From: Shewanella sp.
Lineage (GTDB): Bacteria > Pseudomonadota > Gammaproteobacteria > Enterobacterales > Shewanellaceae
Assembly (NCBI GenBank): GCA_004195335.1
Contig: SDWK01001030.1
Coordinates: 1-23,764 of the forward strand
Length of the DNA: 23,764 bases
Direction: 5' to 3'
Part shown: in pieces, positions 8,801 through 17,100 of the stretch
Position numbering within the stretch: position 1 is the first letter of the stretch
How the letters are laid out: every line of letters begins with the position of its first letter
The notes under the pieces: generated by a model
Seen by the model: only the letters and a program-made list of their open reading frames with translations
Database searches by the model: none
Told to the model about the DNA's origin: nothing
Made by a program: the position numbers and the translations under genes

Positions 8801-9047
8801 GGAATGTCAATCAGATGCAAACTTGATTAAGGCTATTGTGATGATGGGACAAAGCTTAGAGCTGAAACTCGTTGCCGAAGGCATAGAAACCGAGGAGCAG
8901 TGGCTGTTCTTGCAGAACTTAGGTTGTAACTTTGGCCAAGGCTATTTGATTTCCCGTCCACAGCCGTTCGATGAACTGACCAAGTTATTGGTCGATAACT
9001 TGAAACCGATGCATGAAATTGAGCTAAAAAGGTGCTTGGCGCGCTAG
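5817..9047 (+). CDS. Membrane NIT-HAMP-PAS-GGDEF-EAL cyclic-di-GMP turnover protein
   Basis: A 1076-residue inner-membrane signalling protein that makes or breaks down c-di-GMP. Domains in order: TM1 about 14-35; periplasmic NIT (nitrate/nitrite-sensing) domain about 50-300 with the signature ELQKERGLSAGYI at 62-74; TM2 about 424-448; HAMP about 450-505; PAS about 510-620; GGDEF about 632-795; EAL about 815-1065. The GGDEF signature is SGDEF (713-717), a variant often still active. The inhibitory RxxD site is lost, with GKHD at 704-707. The EAL half is complete: EALIRW (841-846), NVSGRQL, EITES, DDFGTGYSS, KIDKSF and AEGIE are all present. So phosphodiesterase activity is likely and cyclase activity possible. 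GGAG lies 7 bases before the ATG. The gene stands alone between terminators. The ligand of this NIT domain is inferred from the family name only. Confidence 0.93.
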   Translation: MSSVMNWLSLKQKLILFASIPMLLLTLFGSMGMMHLSDSYQSAQKNSLAIDITQKVENLIFELQKERGLSAGYIGSAGAKYQKKLVTQRIDTDEHFSKLLDSQAIQQLYLALKDNKNQTNTLRESLAQIKAMAHAMALIRQGVTRQREKESFKFYSELNHQLLILISQLQQQTEDVSQAKAYNDLINVLTIQELAGKERGLINRLLSADRMKVSAYISIHTIENELDDAVSQLLSTAVDENKNLINDLLTSKTNLDYLLIRQQIKTQVELVEQAQEMNISMGYGGLIHDFKNYLLRGEQRYLDSFNHNIKLIDFQLAKLRQHTALTEEQLGAIEQIAETINHYHIHIDQLHILKQQEFTIQEQDSRVRIDEEPMLNALSFLQYQSPSVDSEVWWKIASERINHLHQVSSVITGEIARLCYQQKKLSLTYLAIGIITALFTIFLLFLLGRSMVKNLVGSIASIANDMHKMAHDPHLELTIPVRGNDEIAQMSQALNLMLKERLKANRQLNLAAAVFDYSAEGIMVTDRDNHIELINPAFTQITGYSLEDVKGRNPSVLNSNQQPHHFYDAMWKSLKELDKWEGEIWNKRKDGQVYPEYLAITVVRDEAGEITHHIGLFLDISNRKKYEQDIWYKTNYDPLTNLANRHQYSLKIQQEMSVARQQSQQLAILFIDLDRFKYTNDIYGHAAGNELLCLVAARLESLLGKHDFVARLSGDEFVIILANVKHKNDVRLFVESVINHLSSPFGLSKNELMISASVGVSLYPENGDDGERLTRHAETAMYQAKGDGRNRYRYFSADMNSKMLERVQLEQRLRRAVLQKEFCLFYQPIVSLDDRSIIGVEALIRWRDPKLGLISPDTFIPVAEETGLIEPIGEWVLQQALTDLSQWHANGFMISMAINVSGRQLINSKRASFSSLLDTMLQKYNIAPRYLHIEITESILMDDTEQCQQKLEAIRALGIDIYIDDFGTGYSSLSYLKRFPISVIKIDKSFVDNMLECQSDANLIKAIVMMGQSLELKLVAEGIETEEQWLFLQNLGCNFGQGYLISRPQPFDELTKLLVDNLKPMHEIELKRCLAR

Positions 9048-9074
9048 AGATCATAACAGTGTTAAGAGAGCAAA

Positions 9075-9097
9075 AAGGAGCAGAACATCTGCTCCTT
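9075..9097. terminator. Bidirectional hairpin terminator between GGDEF-EAL gene and ferritin
   Basis: A 9-bp perfect stem, AAGGAGCAG (9075-9083) / CTGCTCCTT (9089-9097), has the loop AACAT. It lies between two convergent genes. Read on the minus strand it runs directly into three further Ts after the CCTT arm, so it looks stronger as the ferritin terminator; on the plus strand the T run is poor. Confidence 0.65.
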
Positions 9098-9176
9098 CGT
9101 CATTAAGCAAAGCGTAGTAAATCCGTCAAACTAACAAGCACAGGCATAAAGCCAACACAGTTAGCCTATCAACACA

Positions 9177-9701
9177 TTATTCACCTGTAGTCATGACACT
9201 GGCAGACTCTTGAATTGCCATCTGGGCCAAATCTTTATCGACGAAGAATAGCGCTTTACCATCTTCACCCACTAAACGGATCTTATCGACAATCGACTTA
9301 AACAATTTCTCCTCTTCGTGCTGCTCAGAGACATACCACTGAAGGAAGTTAAACGTAGAGTAATCTTGATTAGTAAAAGCCGCATGAGCGAGTGCATTAA
9401 TCTTACTGGTGATCATCTGCTCATGTTCATAGGTGTATTCAAATAACGCCAACAAAGAAGAAAACTCTGACTCAGGGGCTTCAATGGCACCAAGCAATGG
9501 CATACCGCCAGTTTCACTAACATAAGTAAACAGGCGATGCATATGTTGCATCTCTTCGTCTGCATGAACGCGCATAAACTTAGCCGCACCTTCGAAACCT
9601 TTATCTTCACACCATGCACTCATCTGCAGGTAAAGGTTTGAAGAGAAGAACTCAACATTAATTTGAGCGTTTAATTGATCGATCATTGTTTGTGCCAGCA
9701 T
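9177..9701 (-). CDS. ftnA: Bacterial non-haem ferritin
   Basis: A cytoplasmic iron-storage protein that oxidises Fe(II) and stores it as a mineral core in a 24-subunit shell. The product has 174 residues from the ATG at 9701, chosen because AGGA lies 6 bases upstream; a TTG five codons earlier is less likely. Ferroxidase residues of FtnA-type ferritins are visible: Glu in [10 protein letters not shown], Glu and His in DEEMQHMHR, Glu in YEHEQM, and Gln/Glu in SEQHEEEK. There are no haem-binding bacterioferritin features, and the sequence is FtnA-like rather than Dps. A possible Fur site (9791-9809) lies in the intergenic region before it. It is divergent from the RND efflux genes. Confidence 0.93.
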   Translation of the reverse strand: MLAQTMIDQLNAQINVEFFSSNLYLQMSAWCEDKGFEGAAKFMRVHADEEMQHMHRLFTYVSETGGMPLLGAIEAPESEFSSLLALFEYTYEHEQMITSKINALAHAAFTNQDYSTFNFLQWYVSEQHEEEKLFKSIVDKIRLVGEDGKALFFVDKDLAQMAIQESASVMTTGE

Positions 9702-9790
9702 TTTAATTCCTATCAATATTTGGACTCAGTCATTGTCATCAAGCTGGAGTGAAAAAGCAATAAAATTTACTTAAGCCACTGTTTTTAAAT

Positions 9791-9809
9791 ACAAACAATT
9801 ATCATTAAA
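9791..9809 (-). promoter_or_regulatory. Candidate Fur-binding site
   Basis: On the minus strand this reads TTTAATGATAATTGTTTGT, matching 12 of 19 positions of the E. coli Fur consensus, with an unbroken ten-base TAATGATAAT core. It sits about 90 bases before the ferritin start and 155 before the RND permease start, so it could act on either. The match is moderate and the region is AT-rich. Confidence 0.4.
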
Positions 9810-9963
9810 AATTGTAAGATTGGGCCCTACACCACACTAGCAACATTTGCTAACCAAATGATACAGACCTGTTAACACTTAGCTTCTATTATCTATCATT
9901 AGAAAAATGACCTTCAAAGAAAGAGAGCCATTCCCACAGACCCTCTAAGTGTCAGGAAAGACA

Positions 9964-12900
9964 ATGAATTTGACTCGAATAAGCACCCATAATCCCGCTG
10001 GCACTTTAGTCACCTTATTGCTAATCGCAATTTTTGGCGTTCTGGCCATCGCCAAGTTACCGATTCAGTTACTGCCCGATATTCAGCGTCCACAAATCTC
10101 AGTTTTCAACAACTGGCGGTCTGCGGCACCACAGGAGATGGAATCTAACATCATAGAACCTCAAGAGAATGTTCTCAGGCAGGTTCCTGGTGTGGTAGAG
10201 ATGACATCCAACATATCCCAAGGGTTTGGCCGGGTCTCATTAACTTTTGAGGTGGGAAGCAATATGCAAGAGGCGATGATCAATGTGATCAACGCCCTCA
10301 ATCAAACTCCGCCTCGCCCACTGGACGCCAATGAGCCCTTTATTAATGTCGGTGGTGGCAGAGGCACGCCTAACCTAGCCTCATTACTCATTCGCATGGC
10401 TCCGGATAACCCAGATACCGATTTCGCAAAATACCAAAAATTGATCGATGATATTGTAGAACCCAGACTCAGACAGATAACAGGCGTGGGTAGCGTGCAG
10501 TTGCAGAGTCGACGACCTAAAGAACTGCACATTCAATTTGACCCTTATCGCGCCGCCGCGCTGGGTATCACACTGCAGCAACTGCGCAATACGTTATCAC
10601 GGGCCGCCGATATCTCTGGCGGGACTGCAAACGTAGGTCGGCGCCAATACATGGTGAGATTTATGGGCCAATACACACCGGAAAACTTAGGTAACCTAAT
10701 CGTTACCTATAACGATGGACGTCCGGTGTACATCAACGAGCTCGCCGACGTCACAGTTTCAAGCGCTGAGATTCAGGGCTTTACTAAGCGTAATGGCTAC
10801 CCGGCCTACTATATGACGCTCGAAGGAACCTTCGATGCGAATACCGTTACCGTACTCAACGGCGTGAATAAAGCCATCGATGAGCTCAATGCCGGAGAGT
10901 TGAAAGAGGCGGGCTTAGTTATGGACCTCTCATTCGATGCCTCTGTACATATCAAACGCGCTATCTTGTTGGTTAAAGGGAATTTAGCGATTGGTGTATT
11001 ATTAGCCCTCGTGATCCTATTCGCCTTCCTGCGCAGCTTCCGTGCAACCTTAATGATCGCATCGACCATTCCCGTCGCCCTGCTTATCTCCTTTTTCGCC
11101 CTCGAGGCCATGGGCCGAACTCTGAATGTAATATCTCTGGCGGGTCTTGCGTTTGCCGTCGGCTTAGTACTCGATGCGGCCATTATTGTACAGGAGAACA
11201 TTGTACGACTACTGCAGCAAGGCAACGGAATCAAACAAGCAATTGAGGAGGGTACTGGCCAGGTAAAAGGTGCACTAATGGCATCGACAGCCACCACAGT
11301 CGCCATTTTTGTTCCCATACTCTTTATGCCCGGTGTGGAAGGTCAGCTATTCTCGGACTTAGCCCTCACGCTCTCGGTTGCCGTCGTCTCATCCTTTATC
11401 AGTGCAGTCACCTTAATTCCCGTATTTAGCCTATTGTGGCTAAAAATCCCCGATAAAAAGACCCCACAGATGAACAGGCCAGACTTATGGTCCAAGCTTA
11501 CCCAGATTATCCGCAGACTCACTGGTGATAAAAAACGTGCCGCCACTTGGTGTGTCCTATTGATTTTAGGCAGTGGAGTCTTGACCTTTACGTTAATGCC
11601 ACGCCCGGACTTTCTGCCTCAGGCACGCTCAGATGGGATATTTGCCTTTTTCTCATTACCCCCAGGCTCCAACATACAAACCTTAGAGAAAGAGGTGGGC
11701 GATGTCATTATTGAGCGACTCAAACCCTACTACGATAAGGAGAAATCGCCTTATATCAAAGGCTACAACTTCTCCATGTATTCGGCATTTAACGTACTCT
11801 TTATCTATCCAGAAGCCCCCTCACAAGCCGATGAGATGATCAAACTGCTGAACGATGAGATACTAATCGGCTTGCCCGATACCCAAGCATTTACCAACCG
11901 AGGTTCGCTGTTGCAGTTTGGCTTTAACGGCGGCCGGGCTATTAATATCGATCTGCAAGGACCCGATATGGAAGCCTTGATGGCGTCAGCCGGCAAAGGC
12001 ATGAAGCTGATCACCGATGCTCTTCCCGGTGCCGTCGTTCGCCCATTACCGGGATTATCCATGGCGCAGCCCGAGCTTCAGCTTATTCCTAACGAGCGAC
12101 GACTCGCTCAGGCGGGAGTTGATAGAACCCAAATCGCCAATGCCATTCGAGCCTATACATCCGGTCTGTTTGTCGGCGAGTACTTCGATGGTAACGAACG
12201 CATGGATATCCTGCTGAAAGGCCCAAAATGGCAGGTTCCTGAACAACTATCCGCGACACCCATTTATACTCAAGCCGCAGGCATTCAGACCATAGGGGAA
12301 CTGGCAACAATTAAGCGTACCGTTGGTCCGACTCAGCTACAAAGAGTGAATGGCAAACGCAGCGTCAGCTTATTGATATTTCCACCAGCCGACATGTCAC
12401 TGGATGAAGCATTGGAAATCATCAATGAAAAAGCAGTTCCCAGCCTGAAGGCCAGCCTGCCCTCGAATAGCTCGCTCAAGTTCCGTGGCAGTGCCGACAA
12501 ACTTGATCAGACGATAAAAGATATGGGTGCCAATTTCCTGCTGGCGGTGGTCATTCTGTTCTTGCTGATGTCTGCCATGTTCAAATCGGCTAAAGACAGC
12601 ATGCTGGTACTGCTGTCTATGCCATTGGCCATCTGTGGTGGCGTGATTAGTCTAAGACTACTAAACTTTTTTAGTTTTCAAAGCTTAGATCTACTGACGA
12701 TGATAGGCTTCATCATCTTGTTGGGCTTGGTAGTCAACAACGCAATCCTGTTGGTCGATCAAACGCGTCAAGGAACCCAGAATGGACTCAATATCGATGA
12801 TGCTATTTACCAGGCTGTGGCCACACGAGCTCGTCCTGTCTATATGAGCACCTTAACCTCTATTTTTGGCATGCTGCCACTCATGTTAGTACCCGGCGTC

Positions 12901-13080
12901 GGTAGTGAAATTTATCGGGGGCTCGCCGCGGTCATTGTGGGCGGCATGACATTCAGCGCCCTGTTTACCCTGATATTAATGCCGAGTCTGTTGAGGTTAA
13001 CACACCTATCTGCACGCAACTCTCAAACCTCTCACAACCCTTTACCTCATTCAACAGCAACTGAATCCGGAGCTAAGTGA
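9964..13080 (+). CDS. RND family efflux permease (AcrB-like, inner membrane)
   Basis: A proton-driven inner-membrane exporter of 1038 residues, the usual RND length. It has TM1 near 11-31, a large periplasmic porter domain, TM2-6 about 335-500, a second porter domain and TM8-12 about 855-1010. The start is the ATG at 9964, because AGGA lies 6 bases upstream; a GTG at 9949 is also in frame. In TM4 the motif is GLVLDAAIIVQEN: the first Asp of the AcrB pair is kept (Asp404) and the second is Ala. In TM10 the AcrB Lys position is Asn (GLVVNNAILLVDQ, Asn925-926). Both changes occur in other RND branches and suggest a relay different from AcrB. The adaptor gene follows with a one-base overlap. There is no outer-membrane channel gene, so a TolC encoded elsewhere is probably used. 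The substrate is unknown. Confidence 0.92.
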   Translation: MNLTRISTHNPAGTLVTLLLIAIFGVLAIAKLPIQLLPDIQRPQISVFNNWRSAAPQEMESNIIEPQENVLRQVPGVVEMTSNISQGFGRVSLTFEVGSNMQEAMINVINALNQTPPRPLDANEPFINVGGGRGTPNLASLLIRMAPDNPDTDFAKYQKLIDDIVEPRLRQITGVGSVQLQSRRPKELHIQFDPYRAAALGITLQQLRNTLSRAADISGGTANVGRRQYMVRFMGQYTPENLGNLIVTYNDGRPVYINELADVTVSSAEIQGFTKRNGYPAYYMTLEGTFDANTVTVLNGVNKAIDELNAGELKEAGLVMDLSFDASVHIKRAILLVKGNLAIGVLLALVILFAFLRSFRATLMIASTIPVALLISFFALEAMGRTLNVISLAGLAFAVGLVLDAAIIVQENIVRLLQQGNGIKQAIEEGTGQVKGALMASTATTVAIFVPILFMPGVEGQLFSDLALTLSVAVVSSFISAVTLIPVFSLLWLKIPDKKTPQMNRPDLWSKLTQIIRRLTGDKKRAATWCVLLILGSGVLTFTLMPRPDFLPQARSDGIFAFFSLPPGSNIQTLEKEVGDVIIERLKPYYDKEKSPYIKGYNFSMYSAFNVLFIYPEAPSQADEMIKLLNDEILIGLPDTQAFTNRGSLLQFGFNGGRAINIDLQGPDMEALMASAGKGMKLITDALPGAVVRPLPGLSMAQPELQLIPNERRLAQAGVDRTQIANAIRAYTSGLFVGEYFDGNERMDILLKGPKWQVPEQLSATPIYTQAAGIQTIGELATIKRTVGPTQLQRVNGKRSVSLLIFPPADMSLDEALEIINEKAVPSLKASLPSNSSLKFRGSADKLDQTIKDMGANFLLAVVILFLLMSAMFKSAKDSMLVLLSMPLAICGGVISLRLLNFFSFQSLDLLTMIGFIILLGLVVNNAILLVDQTRQGTQNGLNIDDAIYQAVATRARPVYMSTLTSIFGMLPLMLVPGVGSEIYRGLAAVIVGGMTFSALFTLILMPSLLRLTHLSARNSQTSHNPLPHSTATESGAK

Positions 13081-14192
13081 TGAAACTGTTTACTTTTATC
13101 CCAACTATTTTCACATTATCACTGACTCTGTCACTGCTCTCTCCTCATGCCGCCTTCGCAGCCGAAGAGGATAAAAAAGAGGAAACGCCCGCTAGCTTAG
13201 TCAGTGTGGTTTCGGTAGAAAATCGGGCTCTCTCACCTAAGATTATGGTCATCGGCTCGGTTCACTCTCGTAGCAGTTCAGAGTTAACGGCGGGTATAGA
13301 CGGCAAATTGGAGTGGGTGCAAGAGGCTGGCACCCGAGTCAAGGCCGGAGAGATAGTCGCTAAAGTCGAACAAACACGTTTATCCTTGCAAAAAGAGCAG
13401 CAGGAGGCACAAATAGAGTATGAGCAGGTCGGTCTGACTCGGCTTGAGCGCGAATACCAACGCCTGCAAAAATTGATCGTCAGCAAAAGCGCTTCCGAAA
13501 CCGAGTTGGACAAGTCGCGTTCGGACAGAGATCTTGCAGCAGCGGGCCTTAAACTAGCACAGATAAAGCTGAAAATGATTTTGGATGATCTTAGCCGCAC
13601 CGAAGTTAAAGCCCCCTTTTCCGGGATCATCACCGAACGCAAACATCAGACCGGAGAAGATATTAGCCGCTCGATTTCAATCCTTGCGATGACTGATCCC
13701 GACAACTTAGAGATACGTCTACATGCTCCTCTAAAGCACAGTCGACGGGTAAAGGTGGGAGATGAGCTCCGCATCTATCACACGGAAGGCGAGTTTCACG
13801 CCAATATACGCAGCCTGATCCCGGTATCAGATATTCGCTCACAAACCTTCGAAGCTCGCATCGATCTCCCCATCGAAATGCAAGATGCATTCAGTGTTGG
13901 CGAGCTCGTCTCTCTGGCTCTGCCTATCGCACCTAAACAGCTCACCACCTTAGTCCCAAGGGATGCTATCGTACTTCGCTCGGCGGGAGCCTATGTATTT
14001 AAGATCGACTCCGACAATAAGGCAGTTAAAATCCCGGTCGAACTCGGCGATGGAGAAGGTGACTGGATAGCCGTCAATGGCGACCTGACCGAGAGTGACA
14101 GCGTCGTTATTCGTGGTGCCGAAACCTTACAGGATGGCCAGCAAGTTAAGCTTCAAGCCCTCCCGGGATCGGCGGTTACAACCGCAGGCTAA
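13080..14192 (+). CDS. RND efflux periplasmic adaptor (membrane fusion protein)
   Basis: It links the RND permease to an outer-membrane channel. The 370-residue product has a signal peptide ending near AAFA (about residue 28) with no lipobox, so it should be released into the periplasm rather than lipid-anchored. A lipoyl/barrel-sandwich half-motif (GKLEWVQEAGTRVKAGEIVAKV) is near residues 74-95. A coiled-coil hairpin about 100-165 follows, then the second lipoyl half (EVKAPFSGIITER) near 176-188 and a beta-barrel and membrane-proximal domain. The start is the ATG overlapping the TGA of the permease gene as TGATG, with GGAG 7 bases upstream; the GTG one codon earlier is less likely. The permease-then-adaptor order is the reverse of acrAB. 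A hairpin terminator follows. Confidence 0.92.
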   Translation: MKLFTFIPTIFTLSLTLSLLSPHAAFAAEEDKKEETPASLVSVVSVENRALSPKIMVIGSVHSRSSSELTAGIDGKLEWVQEAGTRVKAGEIVAKVEQTRLSLQKEQQEAQIEYEQVGLTRLEREYQRLQKLIVSKSASETELDKSRSDRDLAAAGLKLAQIKLKMILDDLSRTEVKAPFSGIITERKHQTGEDISRSISILAMTDPDNLEIRLHAPLKHSRRVKVGDELRIYHTEGEFHANIRSLIPVSDIRSQTFEARIDLPIEMQDAFSVGELVSLALPIAPKQLTTLVPRDAIVLRSAGAYVFKIDSDNKAVKIPVELGDGEGDWIAVNGDLTESDSVVIRGAETLQDGQQVKLQALPGSAVTTAG

Positions 14193-14202
14193 ACTAACTA
14201 TA

Positions 14203-14231
14203 AATACAGCCCCTCAGAGCCGGGCTGTATT
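14203..14231 (+). terminator. Probable terminator of the RND operon
   Basis: A 10-bp perfect stem, AATACAGCCC (14203-14212) / GGGCTGTATT (14222-14231), starts 10 bases after the adaptor stop codon. The downstream TCCTCTC stretch is a poor T tract, so efficiency is uncertain. Confidence 0.6.
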
Positions 14232-14377
14232 CCTCTCAAAAAACAATTTCATACAATTCTTATTCATGTCGGTTAAAAACTGCAATTGAGATCATGGCCT
14301 TCTGGACTCACCATGGCATAATAACAAACAACTTTTTTGCTCAACTCGCCTGTATTCACGTATCTTAAGGTAGCCCG

Positions 14378-15622
14378 ATGCCCAGTAAAGCAGATCCATG
14401 TTCTCAACCTAGTCTTATGCATCCAGATGAAGCGATCGCCCTACTACTCAAACAAGTTAACACAGTAGATGATTCTGAAGTTGTACCGCTTCCACAAGCC
14501 TTAGGCCGCGTTCTGGCTGAAGATTTAGCTTCCAGTATCGATCTTCCCCCTTTCAATAATTCAGCAATGGATGGTTACGCCTTCCGTTTTGATGATCTCA
14601 CCAGTAACGACAGTCTGACTCTTATCGGTCAATCTTTTGCAGGACACCCGTTTAAGGGAGTGCCTAAGCCCAACACCTGCATCCGCATCATGACTGGCGC
14701 ACCGGTTCCAGATGGATACGACACGGTGCAGATGCAAGAGAAGGTCGAAGCTAAAGAGAATTCAATCTTCATTGAAACGCCTAAAGCTAAGGGAACTAAT
14801 GTTCGCTACCGTGGCGAAGAGGTCAAAGCTGGCCAAAAGGTGCTCATTTCAGGCACTCAGATAGGTGCTGCTGAGATGGGCGTACTCGCTACGATTGGCG
14901 CAAACCAACTCCGAGTCACTCGACAGGTAAAAGTTGCCTTCTTCTCCACCGGAGATGAGTTGCGCCCAGTCGGCACCGAACTCGCACCGGGTCAGATTTA
15001 CGACTCCAACCGTTACAGTATTCAAGGGCTATTGAGCCGTGCCAATGTTGAATGGATCGACATGGGGGTTATTGCAGACGATCCAGAAGCGATACGTCAT
15101 GCTTTCCGCAATGCCTCGGCCAATGCCGACATGGTCCTAACCTCAGGTGGCGTCTCCGTCGGCGATGCCGACTACACTAAACAGATCCTCGACGAAGAGG
15201 GAGAAGTGACCTTCTGGAAACTGGCTATCAAACCAGGAAAGCCTTTCGCCTTCGGTCACTTAGGCAAAGCCATTTTCTGCGGACTTCCCGGCAATCCAGT
15301 CTCCTCTATGGTGACTTTCTATAAACTCGTTTGGCCACTGTTGAATAAGATGCAGGGCTTACCTCAATCTAAGCCTTTACAGTTAAAAGCTAAGCTAAAA
15401 GGGAATTTGCGTAAATTCCCGGGTCGCGTCGAATATCAGCGTGGCATCCTAACGAATAATGAAGACGGTGAAGCCGAAGTCTGCATTACCGGTGGCCAAG
15501 GTTCTGGCATGTTGACCTCTATGAGTTTAGCTAATTGTTTCGTGATATTAAGTCAGGAACAGGGCGATACCATCGATGGCACTATGGTCACGGTTGAACC
15601 GTTTAATTCAGTACTTTGCTAA
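14378..15622 (+). CDS. moeA: Molybdopterin molybdenumtransferase
   Basis: It inserts molybdate into adenylylated molybdopterin, the last step in forming the molybdenum cofactor, in the cytoplasm. The 414-residue length is close to E. coli MoeA (411). Motifs visible: PPFNNSAMDGYAF near residues 57-69, RIMTGAPVP near 104-112, the MPT-binding FFSTGDEL near 188-195, LTSGGVSVGDADYTK near 249-263, KPGKPFAFG near 285-293 and GLPGNPVSS near 302-310. The start at 14378 has AAGG about 7 bases upstream; an internal ATG at codon 14 is an alternative. moeB follows 65 bases downstream on the same strand, as in E. coli, so the two probably form an operon. Confidence 0.96.
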   Translation: MPSKADPCSQPSLMHPDEAIALLLKQVNTVDDSEVVPLPQALGRVLAEDLASSIDLPPFNNSAMDGYAFRFDDLTSNDSLTLIGQSFAGHPFKGVPKPNTCIRIMTGAPVPDGYDTVQMQEKVEAKENSIFIETPKAKGTNVRYRGEEVKAGQKVLISGTQIGAAEMGVLATIGANQLRVTRQVKVAFFSTGDELRPVGTELAPGQIYDSNRYSIQGLLSRANVEWIDMGVIADDPEAIRHAFRNASANADMVLTSGGVSVGDADYTKQILDEEGEVTFWKLAIKPGKPFAFGHLGKAIFCGLPGNPVSSMVTFYKLVWPLLNKMQGLPQSKPLQLKAKLKGNLRKFPGRVEYQRGILTNNEDGEAEVCITGGQGSGMLTSMSLANCFVILSQEQGDTIDGTMVTVEPFNSVLC

Positions 15623-15687
15623 AATCAGTGCTTAGCAAATAGGTACTCACACAACGATTTTCATTATTCGTTCAGGAATAAAGCAAT

Positions 15688-16473
15688 ATGAGCTCAACCC
15701 AAGATAACGATGAGATTTTGTCCGATAGTGAGATGCTCAGATACAGTCGACAGATCTCCATCAAGGCGATGGATTTAGACGGGCAAGAGAAGCTAAAACT
15801 CGCAAAAGTGCTGGTTATTGGCGCTGGCGGTCTTGGCTGCGCAGCGACTCAATACTTGGCCGTTGCCGGTGTGGGTCAGATGACCATCGTCGACTTCGAT
15901 ACCGTTGAAATATCTAATCTTCAGCGGCAGGTATTACATCAGGACAAGAATGTCGGCCAGCCAAAAGTTGAATCGGCAAGAGAGACCCTAAGCCAGCTCA
16001 ATCCTCATATTCAGATCGACACCATCAACGCGGTGCTCGACGATCCTGAATTGGATGAGTTAGTCGCCAAACATAGTCTGGTGATGGACTGCACCGATAA
16101 CGTGGCGGTACGCGAGCAACTCAATAAAAGCTGTTTTACTCACAAGGTGCCTTTGGTGTCTGGGGCCGCAATCCGCATGGAAGGCACAGTCACTGTATTT
16201 GACTATCAAGGTGATCACCCTTGTTACCACTGCTTCAGCCAGTTGTTTGGTGAACAAATGCTCACCTGTGTCGAGTCTGGGATCCTGGCACCGGTCGTCG
16301 GTATGATCGGGTGCTTACAAGCCACCGAAGCGATTAAAGTCATCTCAAATATGGGCAAACCACTCATCGGCCGTATCTTAATGATCGATGCCATGACGAT
16401 GGAATTTCGCGAGATGAAGATAGCGAAGCAGGCAAATTGTTCTGTTTGTGGTAATCAGGAAGCTGCGAGCTAG
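15688..16473 (+). CDS. moeB: Molybdopterin-synthase adenylyltransferase
   Basis: It adenylates the C-terminal Gly-Gly of MoaD so that sulfur can be added, which recharges molybdopterin synthase. The 261-residue product belongs to the ThiF/MoeB/E1-like family. The nucleotide-binding loop is VIGAGGLGCAATQYLA near residues 44-59, followed by DFDTVEISNLQRQ near 70-82. The zinc site is formed by CYHC near 178-181 and CSVCG near 252-256. It lacks the extra rhodanese domain of MOCS3-like relatives and the downstream partner is moeA-linked, so MoeB is preferred over ThiF. AGGA is 10-11 bases before the ATG. A very strong terminator follows. Confidence 0.95.
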   Translation: MSSTQDNDEILSDSEMLRYSRQISIKAMDLDGQEKLKLAKVLVIGAGGLGCAATQYLAVAGVGQMTIVDFDTVEISNLQRQVLHQDKNVGQPKVESARETLSQLNPHIQIDTINAVLDDPELDELVAKHSLVMDCTDNVAVREQLNKSCFTHKVPLVSGAAIRMEGTVTVFDYQGDHPCYHCFSQLFGEQMLTCVESGILAPVVGMIGCLQATEAIKVISNMGKPLIGRILMIDAMTMEFREMKIAKQANCSVCGNQEAAS

Positions 16474-16512
16474 CAGGTCCCTAAACTCAGAGACAGAGAC
16501 TGGAAGTCGATG

Positions 16513-16566
16513 TTGAGACAGTGTGATTAGATAAGCCATTATCTAATCACACTGTCTCAATTTTTT
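16513..16566 (+). terminator. Strong terminator with 22-bp perfect stem
   Basis: Positions 16513-16534 pair without mismatch to 16539-16560, with a four-base GCCA loop, followed by TTTTTT (16561-16566). It lies 40 bases after the moeB stop and ends 13 bases before the stop codon of the convergent YecR-like gene. The T run is on the plus strand only, but the stem may also block transcription from the other side. Confidence 0.92.
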
Positions 16567-16578
16567 CGAATTTAATTA

Positions 16579-16884
16579 TTAGTCAACGCACTGATATTCT
16601 TTGGTGATAATGTAAGAACGGCATTGCTCATCGGCACAGGTCTTGGTGTCCACATCGAATGCCTTAGCCCCCGAAAACCCCCAGTAACTACAGCGCTGCT
16701 TCGCTAACTTAATCCCTTCTAGCTCATCAGGAATCGCATTATCGAAGGTGGCCAGTTCATAACTTAGCCGCACTACGGCATCACTCTTTGAACCACCCAC
16801 CGCTTCCCAATCATTCTGAGTTGCACAACCCGAGACGGTCAACAGGACTGCAGCCGCTAACGATATTTTTAACATTAAACTCAT
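16579..16884 (-). CDS. YecR-like lipoprotein
   Basis: A small lipoprotein (101 residues from the ATG at 16884) with a signal peptide ending in lipobox LTVSGC. The mature part carries the signatures of the YecR family: WEAVGGSKSDAVVRLSYEL, then a central LAKQRCSYWGFSGAKAFD and a C-terminal ITKEYQC. It has five cysteines, one being the lipidated Cys; the others may form periplasmic disulfides. In E. coli yecR belongs to the flagellar regulon, but its function is unknown and no flagellar gene is nearby here. The start is uncertain: TTG at 16899 and ATG at 16875 are in frame and none has a strong ribosome binding site. Confidence 0.8.
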   Translation of the reverse strand: MSLMLKISLAAAVLLTVSGCATQNDWEAVGGSKSDAVVRLSYELATFDNAIPDELEGIKLAKQRCSYWGFSGAKAFDVDTKTCADEQCRSYIITKEYQCVD

Positions 16885-17100
16885 ATTAGGCCATATCAAA
16901 ATAAGTAGAATTATCGCCGCATACTAACCTATTCCTTTAGATGTGAAATTCACTATCTCGCATAAATCCAACAAAATCACACATCACGCTTCAAGTGTTA
17001 CAGCCAGGTTTACATCTTGTGGTGAAAGCTCCGTAAAACTGTCAATAATCAGTTATCCGCCCAAGTTCAGCAGAAAGCCTAAGCTTGTTGATTAGCCTGT

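Noticed and set aside
10809..11318. 169-codon antisense ORF inside the RND permease gene
   Set aside because: It lies wholly inside a well-supported coding region and its product is low-complexity Ala/Ser/Thr/Lys-rich with no family pattern.
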